Source: Heliocidaris tuberculata
Taxonomy: Eukaryota; Echinodermata; Echinoidea; Camarodonta; Echinometridae
Assembly (NCBI GenBank): GCA_025618425.1
Contig: CM046833.1
Span: 31,555,833-31,619,832, forward strand
Direction: 5' to 3'
DNA: 64,000 nt
Shown: positions 1 through 11,392 of the stretch, in pieces
Layout of the letters: each line of letters starts with the position of its first letter
How positions within the stretch are numbered: the stretch's first letter is position 1
Made by a program: the position numbers and the translations under genes
The notes under the pieces: generated by a model
Told to the model about the DNA's origin: nothing
Databases searched by the model: none
The model's input: the letters and a program-made list of their open reading frames with translations, nothing else

Positions 1-1728
1 ATATTATTTCAATATTTGTAAAGTATAGATGTTGCCCTTCACACTCATGTCAAATTTAGCCTGGCTCATAACGAAACTATGTGAGTTTTTTACAGGTTTA
101 CTTTTCGTTTCGTTTCCATGTTTTGGTCATAAAATAAACTATTTTTCACCAATTTTGTTACATTTTTCATAGACAAATAGAGTATGTCATGAATCTCTAA
201 TTCTTCCTCTTTTATTTGATGTGTAAATCATGACAATCAGTAAATGTTAACTAGTCCATTCAATCATTTGGAAATTAGATGTTCCTGGGGATTCCTGCTC
301 ATTATGTATTCAGAGACTGACCCAGTCAAGCAAAACTGGAAATAAAATAGAGCACTTTTTGGGGACCTGCCGTTTGACTGTAAGTTAGTTTTCTAGATCT
401 TGTCTATGTTTAATAGGGGAAGTCCACCATGGCCACCCTGATATCAAGATTCAAGTTCAGTTGATTTTAAAAGAAGCAGAGGCGAGTTTTTTGGGGGTTT
501 TTTTTTTCACCAGCCTTCCAAAATAAGTCGCTCAGGGCCTCAGTAACGTTAGAGTTAGTCACTCAGTGACTGACTCCAAAAGTCGCTCAGTGGGGGAAGG
601 GGGCAAGAAAGTTTGTTCTTTTCACGCCTGACAAGTCCCCCCCCCCCCAAAAAAAAAAAAAAAAAAAAGAGATAATAATTTGAAAAAATTAAAATTATTT
701 TACACGATTAGCAGGAGGTTTTTTTTTGAGACCTACATGTACATGGACATGGTTGGCAGGAGAGCGGGAGGAAGGTCGTGGTGGCGGGAGTCTCCTCAGA
801 CTCCTGCCACGATGCTGGTGGGACTGCGGGAGAATGATCATGATGATCGAGGGTGGTGGTGTGAGACTCCCAAGTCCCGCCAAAAGTGGGAGGGTTGACA
901 GCCCTGGAAAATTGGATCTAAATCTAGACCCTATCTTGACTATTTTGATAAAGTATCTTATTTCCAGAAAATTCCTGAAATGTTGGATGATTATCAGCCA
1001 CTTTTCAGGCTGTGTTTAGCTGGTGATCTTGCTCCTAATGAAGATGTCACATGCTCGAGACTGCAAATTTGCCTAGGCTACATGTATGTTTATGTACATG
1101 GGATCGGAGGCAAAGCCAAAGATATCCCGGCAGTACAGATCTATGTGTTTGTGTAGTTGGGTTTTCGCACATGTGTATCAATCAGATATTATGTACATCT
1201 GTGGACCGACCTTTAACGTCACCATCCGAAAGATGTGACTCGGTTTCAAACCTGGGTCCGATCAGAATCAGTTTGTAGGCGAAGAATGAGAGCTGACCGC
1301 GGACATTAATGCTAGAATCCTAGACCAACTCAACTCACATCTCCCTGCGGAGGTACGGAGTGCAAGGTAAATTAGTCCTTGCATAAACCTTAATTAGACA
1401 GCACTTGAAGACGCACGGCCGATATTGGAGACTGTTACCTATTTGGGAGACTGTCTCCCATAGTGGAGACTTAGCTTACAAAAGGACATTAAGAAACAAC
1501 ACCAACAACAAGGTAGTTTCTCTCAGCCAAATTTTTGCCTCACTGAGGTCAGAAGCCCAGTTGTTTTGTGTGTAGATCTAGATCATAACAGAAAATGTTA
1601 TGAAAACAAAAGTAAACGGTCAAGACAGGAAATTTTTCATGCGGAATCTACATTTTTATTTTGAGCTGAGGTACATGTAATCCATTTGCAGCAAATGTAA
1701 AGAAAGAAAATTGGGTATTCGTTCGCTG
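1..1728. other. Upstream or intronic DNA of the CCDC15-like gene
   Basis: A C-run/A-run (about 637-668) lies at left. I see no exon that joins in phase to 1809. A stretch at 1290-1366 ending CAAG|GTAAAT looks slightly protein-like but ends in the wrong phase. Otherwise nothing. Confidence 0.6.
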
Positions 1729-1780
1729 ACATCCCATTGAAACGCATGTTAATTTTGATACATGCGTTTCAGTGGGATGT
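1729..1780. repeat. Hairpin beside a splice acceptor
   Basis: ACATCCCATTGAAACGCATG pairs with its near complement around a loop of about 10 bases. It ends about 28 bases before the acceptor of the exon at 1809. A related CATTGAAACGCGCG hairpin lies at about 18688-18740. Confidence 0.7.
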
Positions 1781-1808
1781 AATTGTATCTGTTGTATCTT
1801 TCTTCCAG

Positions 1809-1958
1809 GTGGCAGCCCAATATGAGGAGGAACGTCTTCAGCTGCTACAAGCAGAGAAGGAAGCAAAGCTCGCCAGATTCAGACATGAAGTAAGGTCAAG
1901 GGTCAGAGACCTTCAACAGATCAAGAAACAGAAGCAGCTGCAAGAGTCTTTCCAAGCA
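1809..1958 (+). CDS. CCDC15: CCDC15-like gene, first visible exon
   Basis: 150 nt, phase 0 at both ends. The acceptor is TTTCTTCCAG and the donor GTGAGT. It encodes VAAQYEEERLQLL and a further charged helix rich in KEAKLARFRHEV and QQIKKQKQLQ, a predicted coiled coil. A stem-loop repeat lies only about 30 bp upstream (1729-1780). Confidence 0.85.
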
Positions 1959-4900
1959 GTGAGTATTATGGGAGAGCCAATTTTGTTTAAAAGGGGGCAC
2001 AGGCTCTTTGTGCCTCCCCCCCCCCCCCCCCCTTTAAAAAGAAATAAATAAATGTGTTAGTGTTCAGGTGAATACACACTTGCGTTTTCATGAAGTTTCC
2101 TGATCATTCATGATCCTTTCAGGTGAATCTCCAAGGCAGGGTTGTCCACCGCACCACACCCTCAGCAAACATCCTCTCCCATAGGAAAGACACTTGTATC
2201 TACCAGAGCAGTGACCCCCATGCCATAGGTCGCACTGCTCCACACGCCACCCCAGAGGCCTGGGGAAGAGAGGGGCAAGGAGATGTTGGAATGGTGATTG
2301 GGCAGCAGGTCAAGGAACAAGCGGGAATGACAAGGAGGCTGGTGCAGAAGGCTAAGCGTGATTTGTCTGCTAAACAGCTGGCCATTAAGCCTAAGGTAAA
2401 GATTTGGTGCACATTTATCACAAGGTTCTGTACATGTAGTTGGGTCATACTCATTTCATCAGGTTGGGACATGATGGATGAAATAGCTTGTATCATTGAA
2501 AATATCAGCAGAATGGATTCAGTAATCTTATGTAATATTAAGATTAGGGTGATTAATCATTTCAGAGATTTTCTCTCCCGTTACACTGGATTTACTTTAA
2601 GAATACCTTAAAAAACCCTCAATTCTGACGTAACATTGACGGCGTGTCAACATTTTTGGCTTGTCAAGTTTTTCCTAGTTTTTCATATCTTCTGACCAAA
2701 AATAACATCCTAAACTTAACTGTATCTGACCCAACATGAACACTGCATCTAAAACACCTGCTTTCACGATATTAAGCTTCTTAGTACAAGAGAAATAGCA
2801 AATTTGTTACTTTTCTGAAAAAACTGTTGTGTCATGTTACGTCATCACTCCCATTTTACATTTTTCTTTTCTGTCTGCTCTTTGTGTACCCCAATTACTG
2901 GGAAAATGGTATTTTTTTCTGTCAAGATGTATTCTCAAAACAAAATATACAAAATGTTTCAAAATTATGCTGAATGAAATAAGAATAGTTTCATTTATAT
3001 GGTTTGGATTTTTGATGTCACACCATGGCAGTGGAAAATGTTACGTCAGAGTTTGTTTTATTTTAAAAATTCCACATAAACCCCTGGAAGTTAAACATAT
3101 CAGTTATGTAGAAGGGAGAGGTAGAAGCCTGAAAACCACTTACATGTAAGTTTGATGGATAATCCTGTGACTGGACCAGAAATGACATACTAATCAGCAT
3201 GGGAGTGCTGACGTAACACTGACACCGTGTCAGTGTTACGTCAGCATTCACATTTTGTTTAAAGGGCAATCCAACCTTGGTAATAAGATGATTTGTATGA
3301 AAGCAGAAAAATCAGAAAAACAGGATGGTGAAAGTTTGAAAGAAATCGGACGAGGACTAAGAAAGTTATGGATGTTTGAAAAATGAGATCACTACATCTA
3401 TGCGAATCTCAAATTGGCAATTTGGTGAGTCAATTGTGACATTTTTGTGGACAACTCTCCCATTTGTCGTACACAAAAATATCATTAATTTGCGGTTTTC
3501 TTCGAGGCGCCTTTACCCTCAGGGCAGTACTCAAAATATATTGGAGATAGCATATTGTTATAGGTCCTCATGAACGAAAAGATCCTACTGAGTAATGCAT
3601 TTTGAAAAAAAATGACATTTTAGTCATTTTCTGTGTTAGAGCGAATGGGGGAGTTGTCCACAGCTACATCACAGTGACATTACCTATTCGGCCAATTTGA
3701 AATTCCCATATGCTAGTGATTACAACTTTCAAAAATTCATAACTTTCTTATAACTTGTCCGATTTCGTTCAAACTTTCACCAATCTGCTTCTCTGATTTT
3801 TCCCCTTTCTTTCAAAGCAACTTGCTATTAAGGTTGGATTTCCCTTTAAAACAAGTTTTCCGCCATATTATAATATCAATTATAAAAGGAAAAAGTTTCA
3901 TCTGTTGTCATAGCATGTATAGTAAATATGTATACTTAAGTATTTCCCATCTATTGGTTAAGTACCAGAAAAACAAAGAAAATGTAATATTGTAATTTTC
4001 AGATGCAACACTGACACCGTGTCAATTGTTACGTCAGAGTGACTCTTTTAATCATATCATTGTGATTTAGCTTAACTTTCCTGACTGAAAACCACTTAAA
4101 ATATTTCAATACTCAGATATAAATATTATATGGAAGAAGAAGAAAACCTGCTGATACTTTTAATGATACAGGCCATGTCACACAATCATGTCCCAACCTG
4201 ATGAAATGACCCATTTACATGTACTATGATTATAGCCTTTGTAGGCCTGGTAGGCAAACATTTATCTGTTACTGTAAAAGTGGAATATTTCGAAGTGTGG
4301 AAATTGTCACGCATTTCATGCGGCATGAAATTTGCCCGAAAATAAAAACACACAAATATTTTCTTTATGTAAGTTTTAGCCTATCAGCAGAGCACGAAAA
4401 ATAAATCACTTGAAAATTTCTGCTTTTACAGTTCCTATGTTGAATTAAGTACATACTTGCCACTTGTAAGATTTTGAAAGGACAAATATCCATTATACAA
4501 ATATGATAAAATATGGCAAAAATAGTCATTTCTGACCAATTGACAAGTAAATCTAAACAACACTAGTATAAAACTCATTCTTCTCACAATCTCTGACAAA
4601 AATATCTGTGATTGAGTGCTGCTTCAAATTTGATAAAGAAGTCCTAAATATATTATTAGCAAATTAAGCAAATTTGAATATTGTTGAAGTTGCATTCAAG
4701 AAAAGCAGAAATAAAAGCACAATTATTTCAATGCATTTTCTCCACGGTAGTGTTTGCATTCTATTAATCGGTTTCTTGACCTTAAATCTCTTTTTCAGGC
4801 GGATAAACACAATGTCCCAGGAGGCTTATGGGGAACCGCATACTCTAGAGATAAACCAACAGCAGTAAGTAAATTTATTTACTTCATACTCACTTGCAGT

Positions 4901-7900
4901 AAGAGAGATGCTCTTGTCAGTGAATGACATCTTCATACAGCAGAATCAAAGATATTTCATTGTCAATCAGTATTGGCTACTATTACCTAATTTATACAAG
5001 GCATTTTAGCTGCAAAATAAAAAGCCTTATTTTGCACGCTACTCCGAATCCGTTACCGGAGGGGGCAATAATTTCCATATTGCCCTCTTCCGGGTTTTCC
5101 CCATAGACCACTGTACTAAAAAAGAGAGCAACATTTTGCCATATTATTTAAGTGCATACATGTACATGCAGAATTGTGTATGCGTTTAAGTGTACAAAGG
5201 CGTGAACAATGGATATGCGTGGTAACAATTTACATCACAATTGCTTGGCCCAGATTACATACCTGTATGAATAACCTGAAATCAGAGGGACTGACAGGCA
5301 AACAGACTTGTTTGTAATTGCCACAAAATTGGCATATGCATGATATAGATAATAATAATATTGGCTGGGGCTACTTTTGTTGCATATCGAAAATATTGCC
5401 CTGAAAAGAACCATATTGCCCTCCTCTTCAACTCGTGGCAATATATTTTGTTATCCTCCTCAAGGCCATCCAATATTATATCATTGTAGAAAGCACGCTT
5501 ACATGCATAAATGTTAGGAAGCTTCATTAGAGATTTTTTTTTTTAAATCTCCCTTTTTTTTCCTGTCAGAAAATTTTCTTTCAGAAATTAAGATTGGCTG
5601 CGCAATCTGCATTGATGTACATGTATGACTTGTTTACATACATGTACATGAACATATGCAGATTATGCAGCAGTTCTGAATTGTGTTCGCAGTTAAAGGC
5701 CTCAAATATTTAAAATGTTATGCTTCTCTCTCTCTTTCATAGGTGGTCGAAGAAATCCCCAATGATCCTACTTTCCGTGTCAATGACCTTGAGACGACCT
5801 CCAGTACCCATAGCGACCAGAGAATACCTCAGGATCCCATAGAAGGAGCAATCTATGACGAAAGTGGTGACTGCTACCCAAATCACCAGAATGGAGGGCC
5901 ACAAGACTCTTGTGCGCCAAGGTCAAAGCGTGTCACCTTTGCCCCTGGATTTCAGAGATCACCACAGCCAGCTGCAAGGGTCAAAGATCATCTCCATGGC
6001 CATGGTGATCATAGTGACACCAGCAACCTTCACCTTGGATCACCTGTCGGATCTGATCCTGTGAAGTACTTCACAGATCAACAGCCAAAAGAGTTGCCTT
6101 ACAGCCAAGACAATGTTGGAAAGGATGTCAAAGGTCATGATGTGTGCAACAGGTTCAAGGGTCATGTAGTGCCAGAGGTCAACCCTGGTGTTATAGCTGA
6201 AGAGCAGAAGAGACAGGTGAGGATGGGGCAGTAAGCGCTTAAAAATTGTGCCTCCTCATATCAATCCCTTCATGGTCCAAACCACCGTACACTTTTGTAT
6301 TGTACCAGGAAATGTGTAAGGTCTCTTGCAGTCATATTCAGTCATCTTCAAATTCTCTGGTTCTGTTCTGAAGAGTGTATGTTACTTCTCGTTTTAGGTC
6401 TGATCTCTCTGAAACTGTAAAGCATTATACATTGGTTAATCTAAAAAGCAACTGAATGTAAAGATCTTTAATTTTTTTATTGCTTCCTTTTAATGCATGT
6501 ACATTGTACATCAAACATTTGTTCATATCTCTGTACAGCATGGCATGCAGTTCTCTATGTACAGGAGACTCTATATGGACATAGAGAGGGAACAAGTCCG
6601 AGAGAACATGAGAAAGAAGACACACCATAAGAAAATACAGGAGTAAGTACAAGGCTCCAGTGAAAGAAATGCACAGCACCGTTGAGCAATTTTGCTCTCG
6701 AAATCACCAAAAGACCTCTGGAAAAACTAAAAATATGATATGACACATAAAAATCACTGCAATGTGTTTTACTAAAACAAATTAGAAGAGCTCCCGTCCA
6801 CCAAAAAATTGTTTTACACCTTGCATGCCTATTGAAAGCTCTCCCAAATTGTAACTGACATTGATATGTACAGGCCAATCCATACGCCATTTTAAACATT
6901 TTGTATCGTACGAGTCCAAAACTAATTAGTCATAGGGTTCTTTTGAGTGCAGTGTATTAAATATTCTCCAAAGGCAAATGTCATTGGGAGCTTCCCTGTA
7001 GACAAATCTAAAGGTTAATTTGACCAAAGGCCTGCATGACCAAATGACTGTAGCACACATAACCTTCTGACAGCTAATCTTAAGGATCACAAAATCACAG
7101 ATTTACAAGATCGAAGACTGAATGCTCACAGGTTGTAAGGCTAAAGACTTGACACAAATTTCGAACCACTGGTTAAATGGGCTGTACATGAGTTCGCCAA
7201 GTTCATATTTAATGCTTCAGTACACATGCAAACCGATGACTAAGCATTTCTTGCAAACTGTTTTGTGTAATTGTTGCCATGATGTTCTTTATTTTTCCAC
7301 ATTGAAAATATTAGTAAAGGAGAAGACTTTTTTCACTTTACCAGTAATTCCAATGAACCTCCAGTCAAAGTGCTGCAGTGAGTCCCAAACAAACCCATGA
7401 CCAAGGATCCACTTTGAGTGTGTTTGTGTGTATTTTGATAATGACTTCCAATATGGTATTTATGTTTTCTTTTTTCCTTAGATTGAAAAAAGCCAAGGAG
7501 CAAGAGAGACTTGAAGTGGAGCACCAATCTCAACTCATGACCCAACCTGCAGACATACTCAGAGAGTCTGATAGAGAGATAAGGCAGAGAGAACTGGAGG
7601 AAGCTGAAGAAATTCATAGGATACAGACCAGACTGAGACAGAAGAACAAAGAAACAAGGAGGTATATAGCTTAGACTGTTCAAAATATACTTTGGAAAAT
7701 TGGCATTTTGATATCATGACGGAGAAGTGTCCGCCACAACATTAAAGTGACATTACTGATTCAGCAAATTTTAAGTTCCTGTATGTATAATGATTACAAC
7801 TTTCAAAATTTCATAACTTTCTTATTATGTACTATTTTCTTGCAAACTGTCACCAATCTGCTTCTGATTTTTCTGGCTTACTCGCAATTAATTAAGTCTG

Positions 7901-9727
7901 GATTTCTCTTTGAATTACAAGTGAAATTACAGTTAACTTTGCATAAATCGAATCTGTTGGGACCACAAAAAGTAGTCTGATTTATGCAAAATTTGAGTTA
8001 GGAAATGTAAATAACATATATTTTGCATAGTTTGGTCCAAAAAATTGATTCACTTTGGGAAAGTTCGACTTTTGCGACTTTGAGTTATGCAAGGTTAACT
8101 GTATTTTATTTTAGCGCAGCAATTTTTGTTTTTTTGGGGGGGTACCATGTCCAAGTTCATGCAGTTGTAGGAGATCACAAGGCATCAAGCTTTTACTTAT
8201 CTTGGAGCTCTAGTTCTATTGGAAATATGTTTGTTTTTTTATTTGTAAACTGAACATATGGTATGTACATGTACATGTACGTTTACTCCTATTCAGAACG
8301 GAATAAATGAAATAAAGTAGAGTGAAATATCTGAATGCTACTTTATGTTGGTATCTCAGGTTCATCCAAGCTTTGCGAGCCATGATGAAAGAACGGATCA
8401 AGCTTCTCGGTATCACCCCTCCACCTCTCTGTGCCTGTGGGCCATCTGTATGGGATGCTAACCCAGACACCTGTGCTAATAATTGTATCTTTTACAAGAA
8501 TCCAAAAGGTATGTCAATCCTAATTCTGCATCTCTGATCTATTGCTCTGAAGCCAATGCCAGTATATGAAGGAAACACTGCGGATGTGCCACCGGTATCT
8601 AAAAAGGCCTCCCTTAACCCTATAAAGGCCTGGGATCTCGGCCATAGAGTGACAAAAACTTCTGCAACTTGGTACACAGATAGAGTATCTTATAAAGAAT
8701 AACCCTCTCAAGTTTCATATGTATATCTCAGGCGGTTTTTTGAATTATCGCTAATTGATTATTTACATATTTGCGCAAATGTTGATAATTCTGCATTGTG
8801 TACAATACACATGCAGAAATTACCATTTTGGCCACGTGCAGGGTGGCGATTTTTGATGCTGCTCAGTACCCATTAGTTGAAATTTTATAAATTTGGTATC
8901 AAAAGATGCGCAAGACTGTAGGCGATAAAGTCATGAAAGCTCGCGGAGCAAAAAAAATCATCATGCCCCCTGGACGACAAACGTCCAGGGGGGTGGATTC
9001 CACACCCCCCCCCCACCAGCCCTTTCATGGTTAAACACGTTTGTGAAAATTGTCAGTACCTCCCCCTCCCCCCCCCCCCCCCCCCCCCCCCCCCCCTGCC
9101 AGCCGTTTCTTGGTTAAACACATTTGTAAAAATTGTCAATATTGAAGTGCATAAAATCTTTGAACAATGTAAAGATTAATCCACCATTTGTTCAGAGTTT
9201 GAAAGGGGAAAGCAACGAAATGAATGAAACAGGATGGTATGAATACAATTTGACATACCTGTATCGGTATAACAAGAAAGTCAGTATAGTGTGTTTGGAA
9301 GTCTATATCACTATTTGGTACTATGTAAATTGCAAATTAAACAAATTGGTTATGCCGGTGTGATATAATTGTGGACATGAACTTTCCTATTGCTTGTAGA
9401 CTAGGGTACTTAGTTTTCTCCTAACTAACTTTTTCTTTGTGAATGTATTTCAGAAATTTTATGGATAGCACGTTGTTAGGATTGAAAAATTCCTATCAAT
9501 TTAGATCCTACTCAGTCCAAACATTCCTGAAATAGGCTTTAAATAGTCACATAAATACACTAAAATCAAAGTACATTTGTCACATTATGTGATCAACTTT
9601 TCAATATTCTTCCATAGTTTGTCTTCTTTTATAATTTGCCTTCAATTTTTCTCTGTCCAATTTCTTCTTTTTTTCAGCATATGCCAAGGCCCTTGCATCT
9701 GTCCTTACTCTCAGCGATACAGGATGA
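1809..9727 (+). CDS. CCDC15: CCDC15-like coiled-coil protein, 3' eight exons (5' end not found)
   Basis: Eight exons join in phase: 1809-1958, 2123-2395, 4799-4864, 5743-6216, 6539-6642, 7482-7661, 8360-8508 and 9678-9727. They give 481 residues up to a TGA. Every junction has an AG acceptor after a pyrimidine tract and a GT donor. Exons 1, 5 and 6 are rich in Glu, Lys, Arg and Gln, as in coiled coils. Exon 4 is a low-complexity hydrophilic linker. The last two exons form a compact conserved-looking tail (about residues 416-481) with the motifs PPLCACGPSVWD and CANNCIFYKNPKAYAKAL. This tail, ending a coiled-coil protein, matches my memory of the CCDC15 C terminus, which in vertebrates is a centriolar protein. 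The C-x-C and C-x3-C pairs could bind metal, but that is inference. The first visible exon starts in phase 0 and lacks a convincing start codon, so N-terminal exons must lie upstream. The assignment to CCDC15 is from recall and is moderately sure. That this is a real gene is nearly certain. Confidence 0.72.
2123..2395 (+). CDS. CCDC15: CCDC15-like gene, exon
   Basis: 273 nt, phase 0 at both ends. The acceptor is CCTTTCAG and the donor GTAAAG. It starts VNLQGRVVHRTTPSANILSH and ends in the basic helix LVQKAKRDLSAKQLAIKPK. Confidence 0.85.
2396..3206. other. Intron with repeated TGACGTAA-type motifs
   Basis: GTGTCAAC, CATGTTACGTCA and TGTTACGTCAGA pieces recur. They look like relics of the palindrome at 3207-3247. 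No coding sequence. Confidence 0.5.
3207..3247. repeat. Palindrome with TGACGTAA half sites
   Basis: Two 20-base arms, starting TGCTGACGTAACACTGACAC, are exact complements around one C. TGACGTAA/TTACGTCA resembles ATF/CREB half sites. Related pieces occur at about 2625, 2833, 3038 and 4004-4040 in the same intron. Confidence 0.7.
3259..3849 (+). mobile_element. TTAA-flanked MITE family A, copy 1
   Basis: The element at 3263-3845 (583 bp) runs from AGGGCAATCCAACC to GGTTGGATTTCCCT and is flanked by TTAA on both sides. The two halves are imperfect inverted repeats of each other. TTAA duplications are the hallmark of piggyBac-type transposition. No transposase is encoded. It lies in an intron of the CCDC15-like gene. 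Confidence 0.85.
4270..4433 (+). mobile_element. TA-flanked fold-back MITE family C, copy 1
   Basis: Starts TACTGTAAAAGTGGAATATT and ends TTTCTGCTTTTACAG. Inverted ends of about 15 bases. It is the shortest of three copies in the window. Confidence 0.7.
4799..4864 (+). CDS. CCDC15: CCDC15-like gene, 22-codon exon
   Basis: 66 nt, phase 0. The acceptor is CTCTTTTTCAG and the donor GTAAGT. It encodes ADKHNVPGGLWGTAYSRDKP followed by TA. The neat GlyGlyLeuTrpGly core and good splice sites support it despite its small size. Confidence 0.8.
5743..6216 (+). CDS. CCDC15: CCDC15-like gene, large linker exon
   Basis: 474 nt, phase 0. The acceptor follows a long CT tract (CTCTCTTTCATAG) and the donor is GTGAGG. 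The 158 residues are hydrophilic and poorly ordered, rich in Asp, Gly, His, Pro and Ser, and include RSKRVTFAPGF, a phospho-regulatory-looking KRVTF motif. It ends in EEQKRQ, leading into the next helix. Confidence 0.85.
6539..6642 (+). CDS. CCDC15: CCDC15-like gene, coiled-coil exon
   Basis: 104 nt, entering in phase 0 and leaving in phase 2. The acceptor is CTCTGTACAG and the donor GTAAGT. It encodes HGMQFSMYRRLYMDIEREQV and then a basic helix ending KKTHHKKIQ. Confidence 0.85.
7482..7661 (+). CDS. CCDC15: CCDC15-like gene, coiled-coil exon
   Basis: 180 nt, phase 2 in and phase 2 out, consistent with both neighbours. The acceptor follows TTTTTTCCTTAG and the donor is GTATAT, slightly weak. 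It encodes a long charged helix containing KKAKEQERLEVEHQ and REIRQRELEEAEEIHRIQTR. Confidence 0.85.
7745..7918 (+). mobile_element. Fragment of MITE family A
   Basis: About 170 bases match the right half of family A (GTGACATTAC, CATAACTTTCTTATT, CACCAATCTGCTTCTGA) and end in a degraded terminus. The left half is missing. Confidence 0.65.
8360..8508 (+). CDS. CCDC15: CCDC15-like gene, Cys-rich C-terminal exon
   Basis: 149 nt, phase 2 in and phase 1 out. The donor is GTATGT. It encodes FIQALRAMMKERIKLLGI and then TPPPLCACGPSVWDANP, followed by the CANNC motif. This is the most conserved-looking part of the gene and the main reason for the CCDC15 call. Confidence 0.88.
8614..9034 (+). mobile_element. 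Possible third TTAA-flanked element
   Basis: 8618-9030 begins CCCTATAAAGGCCTGG and ends CCAGCCCTTTCATGG with TTAA on both sides. The ends are rough inverted repeats. It includes a small hairpin around GGACGACAAACGTCC. It lies in the last CCDC15-like intron and is followed by a 36-base C run. Flanking text after the element is partly duplicated (9030-9060 and 9113-9143). Confidence 0.5.
9678..9727 (+). CDS. CCDC15: CCDC15-like gene, terminal exon with stop
   Basis: 50 nt, entering in phase 1 after TTCTTTTTTTCAG. It encodes AYAKALASVLTLSDTG followed by TGA at 9725-9727. No AATAAA is visible in the next few hundred bases, so the 3' end of the mRNA is unresolved. Confidence 0.8.
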
Positions 9728-9856
9728 AGTTAGCAAGAAGTAACACAAAACATCTCTTGTAAAGACAGTATCATAGTGTGCTTCTATCTGCCACCAAGGT
9801 TCTACAACACATTCTTCAGCAACAATGGCTCCAGTTATTTTCCAACACTGATAACA

Positions 9857-9935
9857 CTATACAGTGGAAACTCAGTATAACAAGGTCCTTGGGACCATCA
9901 ACATTACCTTGTTATACAGAGTGCATAGTGCATTC
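9857..9935 (+). mobile_element. pogo-like MITE fragment
   Basis: CAGTGGAAACTCAGTATAAC followed by AAGGTCCTTGGGACCATCA and TACCTTGTTATAC. The family of TA-flanked elements recurs at 12508-12900 and 13464-13680. Confidence 0.6.
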
Positions 9936-10488
9936 AAGATATGTTTGGCAAAGACTTCTCAACATTAGAATTTAACCTCTTAGTCTTGAACACTGGTCAG
10001 TCTTTTGATGGGTTCTAATAATTATTCTTTTTGAAGTTACACTGTTCTTACGTGTATATTTATTTTGTGAGTAGAATCCATTTTTATGTCTTTTTTCTTA
10101 TTTTTTCTTAGCCAATGCTTATTTCTCAACATGCCCTTTATTTTTTATGCCTCCGCCCACCGAAGGCATAATGTTTTTGGGTTATCCATCCTGCTTTTTC
10201 GTTCTCGCGATATCTCAAGTACCCTTTGAGGTATGAACTTCAAACTTGGTGGTAGTATTGATCACCGTAGGAAGACGATCTCATTAGATTTTGGGGTACA
10301 TAGGTCAAAGGTTGAAGGTCATAGAGGTCAGTATACGTGAAATTAATGTCTTTTTGTTTTCACCATATCTGAACCATAGCTGTGAACTTCTAAACTTGGT
10401 TCTAATAGACGAAGTGATTAAGTGATTAGGTTCAGAAGGCCAAAGGTCATAGCTTCTAGGTCAATATGCATGAAATTATAGATTTGTT

Positions 10489-10538
10489 GTCCCCGCCGAA
10501 CGAAGTTCGCGAGGGGACTATGAAACGGGCTCCGTTCG

Positions 10539-10595
<57 letters not shown>

Positions 10596-11392
10596 GTCCG
10601 TCCGTCCGTCCGTCCGTCTGTCCGTGTGTGCTCAAATGTTAGAAAATGCTACTTCTCCGTCATTTCTTGGCCGATTTTGATTCTGATTGTTTTATCTGAT
10701 AGGGCTGGGTGGGGGCTTCCAAACTTCTACACAGAATTTTGAAATTCATTAATTATGCAAATTTATGCAAATTTATTCAAAATTGACGAAAAATGCTACT
10801 TCTCCTCTATTTCACATCGGATTTTGATTCCGATTGTTTTATCTGATAGGGCTGGGTGGGGGCTATCAAACTTCTACACAGAATTTTGAAATTCATTAAT
10901 TATGCAAATTTATGCAAATTTATTCAAAATTGACGAAAAATGCTACTTCTCCTCTATTTCAAATCGGATTTTGATTCCGATTGTTTTATCTGATAGGGCT
11001 GGGTGGGGGCTTCCAAACTTCTACACAGAATTTTGAAATTCATTAATTATGCAAATTTATGCAAATTTATTCAAAATTGACGAAAAATGCTACTTCTCTA
11101 TTTCACATTGGATTTTGATTCCGATTGTTTTATCTGATAGGGCTGGGTGGGGGCTTCCAAACTTCTACACAGAATTTGAAATTCATTATTCATGCAAATT
11201 TATGCAAATTTATTCAAAATGGCTGAAGGTTCATAATGTTTTCATGTTTTATATTTCAGTTGTATACATGCATTGTTGGTATTCTCTTCTTTTGCATGCA
11301 GTAACATTATTATTTTATTCACTAAAGTTTTTCACTGAAGTTTTAAGGTTCAGGCTAGTTAATTTCCACAGATCTGCACTTCCGGCGGGGAC
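10489..11392 (+). mobile_element. Inner element with GTCCCCGCCG ends and 147-bp internal repeats
   Basis: Ends GTCCCCGCCGAACG and CGGCGGGGAC are inverted. Inside are a (TG)n tract (10546-10593), a (TCCG)n tract (10594-10625) and four tandem copies of a 147-bp unit. No transposase frame. Confidence 0.65.
10643..11220 (+). repeat. Four tandem copies of a 147-bp unit
   Basis: Units start at 10643, 10790, 10937 and 11084 with AAAATGCTACTTCTC. Each has GATAGGGCTGGGTGGGGGCT and TATGCAAATTTATGCAAATT. The last unit has small deletions. Confidence 0.88.

Larger units (their letters stand above)
4434..6538. other. Introns of the CCDC15-like gene around its linker exon
   Basis: Apart from exons 4799-4864 and 5743-6216 there is only unique AT-rich sequence. 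A small inverted repeat lies near 5047-5098 (GGGGGCAATA/TATTGCCCTC). Confidence 0.5.

Noticed and set aside
1290..1366. Possible upstream exon of the CCDC15-like gene
   Set aside because: The protein-like frame ends in phase 2, while the next exon begins in phase 0, and an upstream stop is close.
10489..11392. CRISPR-like array from the regular 147-bp spacing
   Set aside because: Units are contiguous near-identical tandem repeats with no unique spacers, in a eukaryotic transposon-like element.
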